Source: an uncultured Litoreibacter sp. | GTDB taxonomy: Bacteria; Pseudomonadota; Alphaproteobacteria; Rhodobacterales; Rhodobacteraceae | Assembly: GCA_947494435.1 (NCBI GenBank) | Contig: CANLUY010000002.1 | Span: 744,001 to 808,000, forward strand | Length of the DNA: 64,000 nucleotides | Direction of reading: 5' to 3' | Position numbers and translations under genes: made by a program | Part shown: positions 1 to 9,991 of the stretch, one piece after another | Numbering within the stretch: position 1 is the first letter of the stretch | Layout: every line of letters begins with the position of its first letter | The notes under the pieces: model-generated | Told to the model about the DNA's origin: nothing | The model's input: only the letters and a program-made list of their open reading frames with translations | Database searches by the model: none

Positions 1-1079
1 GGCACTTGTTCGCCCGCGACGCCATAACGTTCAGGCCAACGGTCTTCAGGCATATGATGTGTCCCAAAGATTTTATCGAGAACCGGAAAGTGAATAGCGT
101 AGTTGATATCAATCGCTTCAGGTTCAGCACCGTGATGCCAATGGTGAAAACGTGGCGTTACAACCCATGGTTCCGCGCGCGTAAGATTCCAGCCGATATT
201 GGAGTGGATGAAAGAGCTGTAGAAGTAGACGATCAATACATAGCCTTGGATCGCCGCAGGGTCGAAGCCTAATGTGAACATTGGAATAGCTGTCATGGAT
301 CGCAGAATTGCTATCTCCACGAAATGCATCCGCGCACCTGACATCCAGTCCATCGACTTGGCTGAGTGATGGATTGCGTGGAACCGCCAAAGGGCAGGGA
401 CCATGTGAAAGACCCTGTGCACCCAATATTGCACCAGATCTGAAGCCAACATGATCAAACCAAGTTGAACAAGAAATGGCAGGTTAAAGATCCAACTTTG
501 AACGGGACCAAGGTCCACATAAGTCGTAATTAGATTTGATGGCAGTAACGTGATGAAAGTCAGCACCTGCACCAGTAGCGATGAGACAAGATAATAAAAC
601 ATGTCCTCCTGCCATTCAGGGCGAAAGACTGTTTGATCCTCATAATTGGGAAAGTAGCGTTCCAAAGGGATGAACAGAAAACCTACGAAAAGCGCATTAA
701 GGATGAAGAAATCCAGGCCGAAATACAGCGGGGCTGTGTAGGTTGACCCGTCATCCGGCGGCCCGATCAAAGAGGCAAAGATGACTAAGAAAAGTGCTGT
801 CCAGCCCAGTATTTTGTCACGGGACAAGAGAAGGGAGGTCAAGGCGAAAGCGTAACCGAGCAATAGCACGACCTGCAAAACAAGCCGTAAATGTGACTCC
901 GTAATGAATTCTGCAAGGTCAGGTGTCTGAAAGATGCCCGGGTAGTGCATGACCAACAGCAAGAGGCAGCCCGTGATACCGGCGAGTAAAGCGCCGCTAC
1001 CTGATAGCCACCCGGACCCAAACGGACGTTCTTGGCGCGGCCGGTCGAGATTTTGTTTGAGTCTTTTGATAAATGACAT
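1..1079 (-). CDS. Sterol desaturase / fatty acid hydroxylase family membrane protein (3' end outside window)
   Basis: I translated this minus-strand frame from the ATG at 1077-1079; it stays open to base 1 and has no stop inside the window, so the C-terminus is missing. The protein (about 359 residues visible) has several hydrophobic helices in its first 200 residues. It then shows the histidine boxes of the di-iron fatty acid hydroxylase superfamily: HRVFH, HAIHHS and HHWHHG. Such enzymes are membrane-bound and use O2 to hydroxylate or desaturate sterols, fatty acyl chains or carotenoids. The substrate cannot be told from sequence. It points the same way as the methyltransferase operon to its right but is separated from it by about 90 bases, so co-transcription is uncertain. 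Confidence 0.85.
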   Translation of the reverse strand, partial: MSFIKRLKQNLDRPRQERPFGSGWLSGSGALLAGITGCLLLLVMHYPGIFQTPDLAEFITESHLRLVLQVVLLLGYAFALTSLLLSRDKILGWTALFLVIFASLIGPPDDGSTYTAPLYFGLDFFILNALFVGFLFIPLERYFPNYEDQTVFRPEWQEDMFYYLVSSLLVQVLTFITLLPSNLITTYVDLGPVQSWIFNLPFLVQLGLIMLASDLVQYWVHRVFHMVPALWRFHAIHHSAKSMDWMSGARMHFVEIAILRSMTAIPMFTLGFDPAAIQGYVLIVYFYSSFIHSNIGWNLTRAEPWVVTPRFHHWHHGAEPEAIDINYAIHFPVLDKIFGTHHMPEDRWPERYGVAGEQV

Positions 1080-1171
1080 GCGCAAATTTCCTATCTGCCC
1101 GCCAGCCGCATTTTGGCATCTCGGTCATATCAACATATTGGCATGTGCTGTTCGTTACCAGTTATTTGCGA

Positions 1172-2260
1172 TCATCCGCGCCGACGGCGTCCCGACCGAC
1201 CCGCACGACCACCCCGCGCGGCGGCTTCGGTCCCATCGGCATTCTTGGGCTTGTTGAACTTGATCCATTCCCCGCCAGACGGGTCATTGTCGGTTAGGAA
1301 ATTAGCAGCCCGTATGGCTTCCATCTCTTTACCCGCTTGGGGTTTGGTGGAGCCGAGGCCCGTCAGCTGAGACAACAGCTCAGGGTCTATATCGTCCGGC
1401 ACGATGATGCCCGCAGCAGCAAGAGCGTCCCGCTTTTCTTGAAGTTTCTTTGGACCGACAGGCAGGGCTACGGGGTTCATAATTGCAGAAGTCATGCCAG
1501 CGGCCATAGCCATGGGCAAAAACGCATTATTGATGCCATGGCGGTTTGGCAGTCCGAAAGAGATGTTCGACGCGCCACAGGTCGTGTTCACGCCAAGCTC
1601 TTCACGGAGACGGCGCACAAGCGTGAAGACTTGCAAGCCAGCAGTGCCCATAGCCCCGATAGGCATGACAAGCGGATCCACAACAATATCATGAGCCGGG
1701 ATCCCGAAGTCTGCAGCGCGTTCGACAATCTTTTTTGCCACTGCAAAGCGGACATCCGGATCTTCGCTGATGCCAGTATCATCGTTTGAAATTGCCACGA
1801 CAGGCACATTGTATTTTTTGACCAGCGGCAGAACGAGTTCCAGACGCTCTTCCTCTCCCGTAACTGAGTTTAGAAGGGGCCGGCCTTCAGCAGCGGCAAG
1901 ACCGTTTTCCAAGGCTCCCGGAACAGAACTATCGATGCACAACGGTATGTCAGAGACTTTCTGGACCCGTTCGACCAATTCCTTCATCAACATCGGCTCG
2001 ACAAAGTTATTATCCGCATAGCGCGGGTCTTCAGCCATTTTGTTCGAGAAAACCGCGCCTGAGTTAATGTCGAGGACATTGGCACCGGCTTCTGTCTGCG
2101 CAATTGCATCGGACTCAACCCGCGAGAAATCACCAGCTTCTAGTTCCTCATTCAAAATCTTGCGCCCTGTGGGATTGATGCGCTCGCCAATCACGCAAAA
2201 CGGTTCGTCAAAGCCAATGACGACAGTTTTTGTTTTTGATTCCAGTACCGTGCGGGTCAT
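1172..2260 (-). CDS. Pterin-binding (dihydropteroate synthase-like) methyltetrahydrofolate:corrinoid methyltransferase
   Basis: A 362-residue protein with the TIM-barrel pterin-binding fold shared by MetH, AcsE and MtgA-type enzymes. Visible motifs are GERINPTGRK near residue 25, VLDINSG, CIDSS, NSVTGE, NDDTGI, DPLVMPIG and GASNISFGLPNR. The family moves the methyl group of methyl-tetrahydrofolate to or from a cobalamin protein. No cobalamin or homocysteine domain is fused. In Rhodobacteraceae methionine synthase is known to be split into separate polypeptides, so this may be its folate module, or it may act in C1 catabolism. The tail is unusually basic (GRAGRSGRRRRG). It is the last gene of an operon with the MetF-like protein, whose stop codon lies 12 bases upstream of this start. 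Confidence 0.85.
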   Translation of the reverse strand: MTRTVLESKTKTVVIGFDEPFCVIGERINPTGRKILNEELEAGDFSRVESDAIAQTEAGANVLDINSGAVFSNKMAEDPRYADNNFVEPMLMKELVERVQKVSDIPLCIDSSVPGALENGLAAAEGRPLLNSVTGEEERLELVLPLVKKYNVPVVAISNDDTGISEDPDVRFAVAKKIVERAADFGIPAHDIVVDPLVMPIGAMGTAGLQVFTLVRRLREELGVNTTCGASNISFGLPNRHGINNAFLPMAMAAGMTSAIMNPVALPVGPKKLQEKRDALAAAGIIVPDDIDPELLSQLTGLGSTKPQAGKEMEAIRAANFLTDNDPSGGEWIKFNKPKNADGTEAAARGGRAGRSGRRRRG

Positions 2261-2272
2261 TCTTGATCTTTC

Positions 2273-3199
2273 TTACGCGTTCGCTGCTGGAACGGTGGAG
2301 GAGCCGCCATGCGTGATGGCCCAGTTTGCATTGGTTTTGATCCCGCCCAGCGGGAAGAAATGGACGGATTCTATGTTGAAGTCGGGATTGGCGGCCTTGT
2401 GACCTGAAAGTTCCGTCAGAACTTCAGTTGGCTCGTAGGGCAGCAGAAGCTTCGTGACATCCATTGCTCGCTTCTGAAGAACCTTCAGTGACGGACCAAC
2501 GCCGCAAGCGATTGCAAATTTGATCAGAGTTTGTAGCTTTGCAGGGCCCGCGATGCCAATATGGACCGGCAATTCAATACCATTCGCTTTAAGTGCATTC
2601 GCCCAGTCAATAATCGGCGCTGCCTCAAACGCAAACTGCGTTGCCAGGGCCATCTTTGCGTTCGTGCGCTCAGAGAATTTTTGTTTCCATACAAGAGCTT
2701 CTTCAACATTTTTCATGCTGCCATCAGGATCAATATCCCGGTTGCCCTCGGGGTGGCCTGCAACGTGAAGCCGCTCAAACCCGGCTTTGTCGAAAAGACC
2801 GGTTTCTAGCAATTGCATAGAGCTGTCGAACGCGCCATGCGGAACAGACACACCGCCTGCAAGCAACAACGCCTGCTTCACATCGGCTTCGCCCTGATAT
2901 CTTGAGATCCAGTCGCTCAGTGTATTTTCATCTTTGATGATACGCGCAGGAAAATGCGGCATCACTTTGTATCCGTCCTTCGCAAGGCGCGAAGCGGTGG
3001 CGACCATTTCCTCGATCGGGGTGCCCTCAATATGCGCAATATAGACACGTGTCCCGGCGGGTAGCAGTTCGCGAAAGTCATCCACTTTTTCAGCGGTCCG
3101 TGGCATGACCTCAATCGAATAGTTCTTGAGAAATGCTTCTACGTCTGGGTTGACCGTAGTCGGTTCAGCATTCGACCGCTTAAAGTTCAATAGGGCCAT
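2273..3199 (-). CDS. Methylenetetrahydrofolate reductase-like protein (MetF family)
   Basis: A member of the PF02219 methylenetetrahydrofolate reductase family, which interconverts 5,10-methylene- and 5-methyl-tetrahydrofolate with a flavin. Features such as VMPHFPAR, ALLLAGG, HVAGHPEGN, LATQFAFEA and HIGIAGPA follow the family pattern (NVT and DD regions are altered compared with enteric MetF). I prefer the ATG at 3197-3199 because AAAGGA lies at the right distance before it; in-frame ATGs at 3238 and 3250 would overlap the end of the upstream gene. That gives 308 residues. Its position between the PF13769 protein and the methyltransferase suggests the three make or use methyl-tetrahydrofolate together. 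Confidence 0.82.
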   Translation of the reverse strand: MALLNFKRSNAEPTTVNPDVEAFLKNYSIEVMPRTAEKVDDFRELLPAGTRVYIAHIEGTPIEEMVATASRLAKDGYKVMPHFPARIIKDENTLSDWISRYQGEADVKQALLLAGGVSVPHGAFDSSMQLLETGLFDKAGFERLHVAGHPEGNRDIDPDGSMKNVEEALVWKQKFSERTNAKMALATQFAFEAAPIIDWANALKANGIELPVHIGIAGPAKLQTLIKFAIACGVGPSLKVLQKRAMDVTKLLLPYEPTEVLTELSGHKAANPDFNIESVHFFPLGGIKTNANWAITHGGSSTVPAANA

Positions 3200-3230
3200 G
3201 ATCTTGTCCTTTATTCCGCTAAAGCCAGCG

Positions 3231-3530
3231 TCAGCCATTGTGGCCGTCATTGGCGATCAGAGCTTTGATCTTCTCGTTGTCGTATTCAGTATCAATACGC
3301 GCCGCTTCGGCTTTTGCGACCTCATCTGGCGCGCCCTCGACACTGTAAGGCGGCGCTTTACGCCAAGAGGCCATATAGGCATCATCATCTTTCGCACCGA
3401 CTTTCATCGCACAGCGGTCAATGGCTTGCTCAAATCTCTCGGGCAGGGGGGCTTTGGACCCACGCCGTCCCTTTCCAACAATCACTTGTGCAGGAATATC
3501 GCGCCAATAAACAATTGTGACATCTGGCAT
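3231..3530 (-). CDS. PF13769 'virulence factor' family small protein
   Basis: A 99-residue soluble protein starting MPDVTIVYWRDIPAQV. It matches what I know as the 'virulence factor' family, which in Rhodobacterales is commonly placed beside a MetF-like reductase and a methyltetrahydrofolate methyltransferase. No catalytic motif, signal peptide or membrane helix is visible. The name is historical and does not describe a known activity. It is the first gene of the three-gene operon, with a 262-base gap to the divergent phosphatase gene. An accessory or subunit role in the C1 reaction is inference from context only. Confidence 0.75.
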   Translation of the reverse strand: MPDVTIVYWRDIPAQVIVGKGRRGSKAPLPERFEQAIDRCAMKVGAKDDDAYMASWRKAPPYSVEGAPDEVAKAEAARIDTEYDNEKIKALIANDGHNG

Positions 3531-3792
3531 AGTCGTAGTCCTTCAAAGTGAGTCCGTGTTTTCTCGACCATACGCGCCAAGCGGCGGCTGCAGGGTTTAT
3601 TTTCGACAAAACTCAGATCGGTTGCGACGGAGCCTACTTAACCTGCACGATTTCCACTCGAAACCCCGGCTCAGTTCAATAATTCTCACCAAGTTTATGA
3701 AATGCTACGAGCCTGACTTGCCACAAAGCTTGCGTGAGACCGTCGTCATCCCTAGGCTCATACCAACCAAAGAATTGTGAGGCCAAAGTGTC

Positions 3793-4935
3793 ATGGCGAA
3801 AATTCCGCCAAAACATGGCCGTAGCCACGTGCGACCAGTGCCAGACGCTGGCACCGCAACCGGTGCGGATCCGCGCATAAGCGAACGCCCTGATCCGGCG
3901 GACCTTTATGCTGCGTTGGATCTTGGAACGAACTCTTGTCGGATGCTGATTGCTCAACCCAAAGGTAGTCAGTTTCACGTGGTGGATAGTTTCTCCAAAT
4001 CTGTGCAGCTGGGGGCTGGGCTAGAGGCGACAGGTCAGCTTAGTCGGTCCTCCATGGCGCGCACGGTCGGCGCACTCAAAATTTGTCAGAAAAAGCTGCG
4101 CCATCATTCTGTAAAGCGGATGCGTCTTGTCGCAACAGAAGCGTGCAGGCGCGCGAGCAACGCGTCTGACTTTATTAAGCTTGTTACGCGCGAAACTGGT
4201 CTTGATCTTGAAATTATCAAACCAGAAGAAGAAGCGCGTCTTGCCGTAATATCATGCGCACCGCTTGTCTCCGTCAAAACCGAACAATTGCTGGTCGTGG
4301 ATATCGGCGGGGGATCAACAGAATTGGTTTGGATTGACCTCAGCCGCGTGCCCCGTGTCGATCGCCCACGCGCAATCATGCGGCTTCACACTGGCTTTGA
4401 TCCTGAAGACACAAGCTTTCCGGCAGCCAAAGTTGTCGACTGGATATCTGTGCCGTTAGGCGTGGCGACGTTGCGTGATCAATTCAATGATGTTGACGAT
4501 GATGCCGCGCGCTTTGCCCTTATGTCTTGGTTCTTTGAAGAGAACCTTGCCGAATTCACACCTTATCAAGATACGGATCAGGTGCGCGAAGGTTTTCAGA
4601 TTGTTGGCACCAGCGGGACAGTGACAACTGTCGCTGCGTCTCATCTGGGATTGCGCCGCTATGATCGCAACAAGGTGGATGGTCTTCGTATGACTTCCGA
4701 TCAAATTGATCACGTGATCCAAGGGTATTTGCATCTTGGTCCACACGGGCGTCGCGACGACCCCCGCATTGGACGTGACCGCCACGCGTTGATCATGTCT
4801 GGTTCGGCGATTTTACAGGCGCTTTTGCGGATTTGGCCAACGGATCGCTTGACCGTTGCGGATCGTGGACTGCGCGAAGGGTTGCTTTACGCTCAAATGT
4901 CGACTGATGGGGTGCTTGAAGAAGGGCCTTACTAG
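3793..4935 (+). CDS. ppx: Ppx/GppA family phosphatase
   Basis: Exopolyphosphatase / guanosine pentaphosphate phosphatase family (ASKHA fold). The first nucleotide-binding loop is AALDLGTNSCRMLIA near residue 41, and the second is VVDIGGGSTELVW near residue 172; LVATEACRRASN and GTSGTVTTVAA also fit. At 380 residues it lacks the C-terminal HD-like domain of the roughly 500-residue enteric enzymes, as is usual in Rhodobacterales. A low-complexity N-terminal stretch of about 35 residues precedes the fold, so translation could begin later. It probably hydrolyses polyphosphate or pppGpp in the cytoplasm. rlmE follows 73 bases downstream; the pair is commonly adjacent in related genomes. Confidence 0.88.
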   Translation: MAKIPPKHGRSHVRPVPDAGTATGADPRISERPDPADLYAALDLGTNSCRMLIAQPKGSQFHVVDSFSKSVQLGAGLEATGQLSRSSMARTVGALKICQKKLRHHSVKRMRLVATEACRRASNASDFIKLVTRETGLDLEIIKPEEEARLAVISCAPLVSVKTEQLLVVDIGGGSTELVWIDLSRVPRVDRPRAIMRLHTGFDPEDTSFPAAKVVDWISVPLGVATLRDQFNDVDDDAARFALMSWFFEENLAEFTPYQDTDQVREGFQIVGTSGTVTTVAASHLGLRRYDRNKVDGLRMTSDQIDHVIQGYLHLGPHGRRDDPRIGRDRHALIMSGSAILQALLRIWPTDRLTVADRGLREGLLYAQMSTDGVLEEGPY

Positions 4936-4954
4936 TCTGGCCTTCTTGCGTTTT
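4919..4954 (+). terminator. Possible weak terminator overlapping the ppx stop codon
   Basis: The arms AAGAAGGGCC (4919-4928) and GGCCTTCTT (4939-4947) pair with one bulged G, and TTTT follows at 4951-4954 after a short gap. The stop codon lies in the loop. The broken T-run makes termination doubtful, so read-through into rlmE is possible. Confidence 0.35.
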
Positions 4955-5008
4955 GAGGCGTAGGAGCCTCCGGCAGACGTATTTTGACAACAATGATGGA
5001 GATCATCC

Positions 5009-5743
5009 ATGGCGCGGTCACCGACCGGACCTAAGGGACGAAAAGGCGGCAACACCTCCGGCCGCGGTCAGCGTGACCTTCATGTGAAAGTCAAGACCGC
5101 GCGCGGGCGCAAGTTGTCTTCAACCCTTTGGCTCCAACGGCAATTGAACGATCCTTATGTAAAACGCGCCCAAGCTGAGGGGATGCGCGGGCGCGCGGCG
5201 TATAAGATTTCTGAGATTGACGACAAGTATCGCTTTCTTGTGCCTGGTGCGCGCGTGGTTGATTTGGGGTGCGCCCCAGGTGGCTGGTGTCAGGTGGCCG
5301 TACAACGTGTCAATGCACTTGGCGAACGGGCTGGTAAGAAAGTCGGCCGCGTTCTGGGCATTGATCTACAAGAGGTCGAACCTATCGCCGGGGCAGAAAT
5401 TCACGTGCAGGATTTTCTTGATGAAGGCGCAGATACGGAACTGATGGGCTGGCTCGACGGAAAAGCGGATGTGGTGATGAGTGACATGGCTGCGTCTTCC
5501 TCCGGTCACAAACAGACGGATCACCTTCGGATTATCGCTTTGTGCGAGGCCGCCGCATATTTTGCGTTTGATGTGCTTGAAGAGGACGGAACTTTCGTGG
5601 CCAAGGTTTTGGCAGGCGGCGCAGAAGGTGAATTGCAACACGTTCTGAAGCAGCGCTTCAAAAAGGTCTCGAACTTCAAGCCAAGTGCGAGCCGGCAAGA
5701 TAGCTCTGAAAAATTTGTCGTTGCGCAAGGCTTTAAGGGTTAG
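5009..5743 (+). CDS. rlmE: 23S rRNA (uridine-2'-O-)-methyltransferase RlmE
   Basis: RlmE (FtsJ/RrmJ) methylates U2552 in the A loop of 23S rRNA late in 50S assembly, using S-adenosylmethionine. The Rossmann SAM site is [15 protein letters not shown] near residue 84. Elements of the catalytic K-D-K-E tetrad are seen in [22 protein letters not shown] and [11 protein letters not shown]. The 244-residue length is family-typical with a basic, Gly/Arg-rich N-terminal extension ([12 protein letters not shown]). The gene ends in an 11-base convergent overlap with the DUF188 gene on the minus strand. Confidence 0.95.
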   Translation: MARSPTGPKGRKGGNTSGRGQRDLHVKVKTARGRKLSSTLWLQRQLNDPYVKRAQAEGMRGRAAYKISEIDDKYRFLVPGARVVDLGCAPGGWCQVAVQRVNALGERAGKKVGRVLGIDLQEVEPIAGAEIHVQDFLDEGADTELMGWLDGKADVVMSDMAASSSGHKQTDHLRIIALCEAAAYFAFDVLEEDGTFVAKVLAGGAEGELQHVLKQRFKKVSNFKPSASRQDSSEKFVVAQGFKG

Positions 5744-6191
5744 CGCGGATCAGACGACCTAGCTCTCTATCCAGAGCATTTAAAAACTGCGATCTATCTT
5801 TGTTCGAGAATGGGGCAGGCCCACCTGTTTGCTCTAGCCCCGCGCGCAAATCAGCCATGATCGCCCGGGTCGCAATTGCACCGCCAATATTGGAGCTGTT
5901 GAATGGTTTGCCAGTTGGTGCCAACACTGTGGCATCAACTTCGATACAGCGCCCGGCCAATAGGATGTCTGCCGTCACAACAAGACTTTGAGCCGTCGCT
6001 TGATCAGCAATCCAATCATCCGCAGCATCGAAACCGTCAGAAACGATTTGCATCTGAATGAGCGGATGCTCCGGTGTCCGCAGATAGCTGTTTGCCACAA
6101 GCGTGACCGGTGTTTTGAGACGATAGGCGGTCTTGTAGATTTCCTCTTTGACGGGGCAGGCATCCGCATCCACAAGGACATGCACACTCAT
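5733..6191 (-). CDS. YaiI/YqxD family protein (DUF188)
   Basis: A 152-residue protein of the DUF188 family, which adopts a PIN-like fold. [16 protein letters not shown] at the N-terminus, VVTADILLA and the glycine/serine-rich [13 protein letters not shown] are the family hallmarks. No activity is established for the family, although the aspartates suggest metal-dependent nucleic-acid chemistry. Its ATG overlaps the stop of the agmatinase gene by four bases, so the two are translationally coupled. Function remains unknown. Confidence 0.88.
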   Translation of the reverse strand: MSVHVLVDADACPVKEEIYKTAYRLKTPVTLVANSYLRTPEHPLIQMQIVSDGFDAADDWIADQATAQSLVVTADILLAGRCIEVDATVLAPTGKPFNSSNIGGAIATRAIMADLRAGLEQTGGPAPFSNKDRSQFLNALDRELGRLIRANP

Positions 6192-7147
6192 GCTTTTGAC
6201 TTTTCATGAAAGATGAAGCCGAGGAAATTCAAAAGGACTTGAGCCGCAAGGATCGCGGTACTTTCCGTGGGATCATAAGCTGGCGCAACCTCAACCAGAT
6301 CAATTCCAACAACGTCATGACGTTTTGCAACCTGCTGCAGGATCTCCAAAACGTCATAATACAAAAAGCCACCATGAGACGGCGTCCCCGTGCCGGGTGC
6401 GATTGATGGGCAAAAAGCGTCGATGTCGATTGTAACGTAAACGCGGGCGCGATCGGGTATGCGATTTACCAGCTTTTCAGGCCCGAGCGCTCGACACTGC
6501 CGCACAGAAAGAATGTCTGATCCCATTTTACGCCCATCGTCATATCCTTCTTTCGCGGTCGAGCTGACATTGCGAATGCCAAGTTGTGTCAGGCCCGTTA
6601 CATAATGTTTCTCCGCGGCGCGACGCATGGGGTTACCATGCCCGTTACGTACACCATGACGTTCATCCACAAAATCCAGGTGCGCATCAATTTGCAGGAC
6701 ATGGATATCGCCCTGATCGTCGAACGCGTTAATACAAGGAATATTGATCGAGTGATCGCCGCCGATCGTAACAGGGATCGCACCTGCTTTCAGCGCAGCC
6801 CGCACACCCACCTCAATTCCGCGATGCGACCCATCTGTGTCTGTATGAATGATGTCAGCGTCACCAAGATCGACAATGCGCACGTCCGCAGGAAGGTATG
6901 TCGCATCGTCTTCGTGATCATACGCGCCCGCATGTCCAAAGCTGAACAGTGTGGACGCTTCGCGAACCGCACGTGGACCAAACCGCGCACCGGAGCGATA
7001 TTGAGTGCCTGAGTCAAACGGTGCCCCGAGAACCGCAACATCTGCGTTAATCTTCGACCAGTCCTCAATATAAGGACGTTTGCCAAAGGTCGCGATCCCC
7101 ACGAAAGGCAGGTTCAATCGTCCCGTCTCATATCCATGCGCGCTCAT
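6188..7147 (-). CDS. speB: Agmatinase / ureohydrolase family enzyme
   Basis: A 319-residue manganese ureohydrolase. The metal ligands are in place: His132 in GGDHS, Asp154/His156/Asp158 in DAHLD, and Asp241/Asp243 in DIDAF. The family hydrolyses agmatine, guanidinobutyrate or similar guanidines to urea and an amine. One deviation is DIDAFCPSIAPGTGTP, where the usual 'LDP' after the metal ligands reads 'FCP'; the cysteine is not a metal ligand, but substrate preference could differ from enteric agmatinase. It is the first gene of an operon with the DUF188 gene and is divergent from guaB. Confidence 0.85.
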   Translation of the reverse strand: MSAHGYETGRLNLPFVGIATFGKRPYIEDWSKINADVAVLGAPFDSGTQYRSGARFGPRAVREASTLFSFGHAGAYDHEDDATYLPADVRIVDLGDADIIHTDTDGSHRGIEVGVRAALKAGAIPVTIGGDHSINIPCINAFDDQGDIHVLQIDAHLDFVDERHGVRNGHGNPMRRAAEKHYVTGLTQLGIRNVSSTAKEGYDDGRKMGSDILSVRQCRALGPEKLVNRIPDRARVYVTIDIDAFCPSIAPGTGTPSHGGFLYYDVLEILQQVAKRHDVVGIDLVEVAPAYDPTESTAILAAQVLLNFLGFIFHEKSKA

Positions 7148-7220
7148 ATGTTTCCTTCCCGTAGTGGCTTCAAACCGCTAAAGCACAAAATCCGGCCTTT
7201 CGCACCCCCTCGATCCATGA

Positions 7221-8716
<1,496 letters not shown>

Positions 8717-8717
<1 letters not shown>

Positions 8718-9901
8718 TGCAACCAGCGGCACGGCTATCGGCAGCAATTGAAATTCTCGACATCTACCTTTCAGGTCAGCCGGTTGAAAAAGTCTTAACC
8801 ACGTGGGCGCGTCGTTCGCGGTTCGCTGGGTCGAAAGATCGCGCAGCAATACGCGACATCGTTTTTGATTGCTTGAGACGCCGAAAGAGTTTTGCAGCCA
8901 TTGCGGGTGCTGAGACGGGACGGGGTCTTGTGTTTGCTCACACTCTCACGAACCAGTCACAGGATGCAGCCAAGGATCTGTTTTCCGGAGCGAGACATGC
9001 GCCGAGTGAATTAACCGAAGCTGAACTACGGCCGCCCGCACTGCAGAAAACTCTTGCTTGGGAGGCCCAGCACGACCTTCCACTGTGGCTAAAAGATGAG
9101 TTGGATGCATCGTTGGGCGATCAACTTGCTACAGTTAGTTCTGAACTGAAAAAGCGCGCCCCGGTGTTCTTACGTGTGAACTTGGCAAGGGTTAGTCGAG
9201 AAGAGGCACAACAGGCCCTAGCAACCGAAGAGATTTCTGCTGAACCACATCCTTACGTTCATACAGCCTTACAAATTACTCATAATCATCGAAAAATTCA
9301 AAGCTCAGATACATTCAAGAATGGGTTAGTTGAGCTTCAGGACGCACATTCGCAACAAATCTGTCTAGATCTACCGCGGGCATCTCGCATGTTGGACTAC
9401 TGTGCAGGAGGCGGGGGTAAAGTTCTTGCTTATGGTGCGCTTCACAATGCAGAGCTATTTGCGCATGATGCCAACGCAGCACGACTAAACGACATTCCTG
9501 ATCGGGCCAAACGTGGCGGTCTGACGGTCCAGTTGTTGGGTGACGCTGAATGCCAAAAACAAGCGCCATTTGATCTGGTTATTTGTGATGTGCCCTGTTC
9601 CGGCAGCGGATCATGGCGACGTGGGCCTGAGGGGAAATGGTCGACTACCTCGGATCGACTAATTGCTTTGCACATGACACAGGCAGAAATTTTAGACAAA
9701 GCATCCCAATATGTCAGCAACGATGGGACGCTTGCTTACATCACCTGTTCTTTTCTAAACTCCGAAAATACAGATCAAATACAAAGATTTACCTGTCGAA
9801 ATTCAGAATTTTCGCAGGTCTACAGTAAGGCTTACTTGCCCGACGCAGCGGGTGACGGATTTTTTGTATCTCACTTGACGCGGAACAAGGGCGAACTCTA
9901 G
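8717..9901 (+). CDS. RsmB/RsmF-type RNA (cytosine-5-)-methyltransferase
   Basis: A 394-residue Nol1/Nop2/Sun family m5C methyltransferase, probably acting on 16S rRNA. The SAM-binding motif is LDYCAGGGGKVLA near residue 226. Two active-site cysteines are visible: motif IV DVPCSGSGSW and motif VI ITCSFLNSEN. The N-terminal part (residues 1-130) resembles the short helical domain of alphaproteobacterial RsmB proteins rather than the full NusB domain. It is translationally coupled to guaB by a TGATG overlap. The exact target cytosine cannot be assigned from sequence. Confidence 0.88.
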
Positions 9902-9928
9902 GCTTTTCCTTGTGATCAAAATCAGCGG

Positions 9929-9944
9929 TTAAGAGTAGGTTAAC
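9929..9944 (+). promoter_or_regulatory. CtrA-type binding box upstream of cckA
   Basis: TTAA (9929-9932), seven bases (GAGTAGG), TTAAC (9940-9944) is an exact match to the full CtrA consensus TTAA-N7-TTAAC. It ends 47 bases before the cckA start. CckA feeds phosphate to CtrA, so the site suggests feedback of CtrA on its own kinase. Confidence 0.7.
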
Positions 9945-9991
9945 GGTTTTGCCATAAGCGTGTTGATATTGACGATTTAGGAGGATCCAGC

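Noticed and set aside
3531-3792. Cobalamin or SAM riboswitch before the C1 operon
   Set aside because: Searched by eye on the minus strand for a B12-box-like segment and SAM-type stems; none found.
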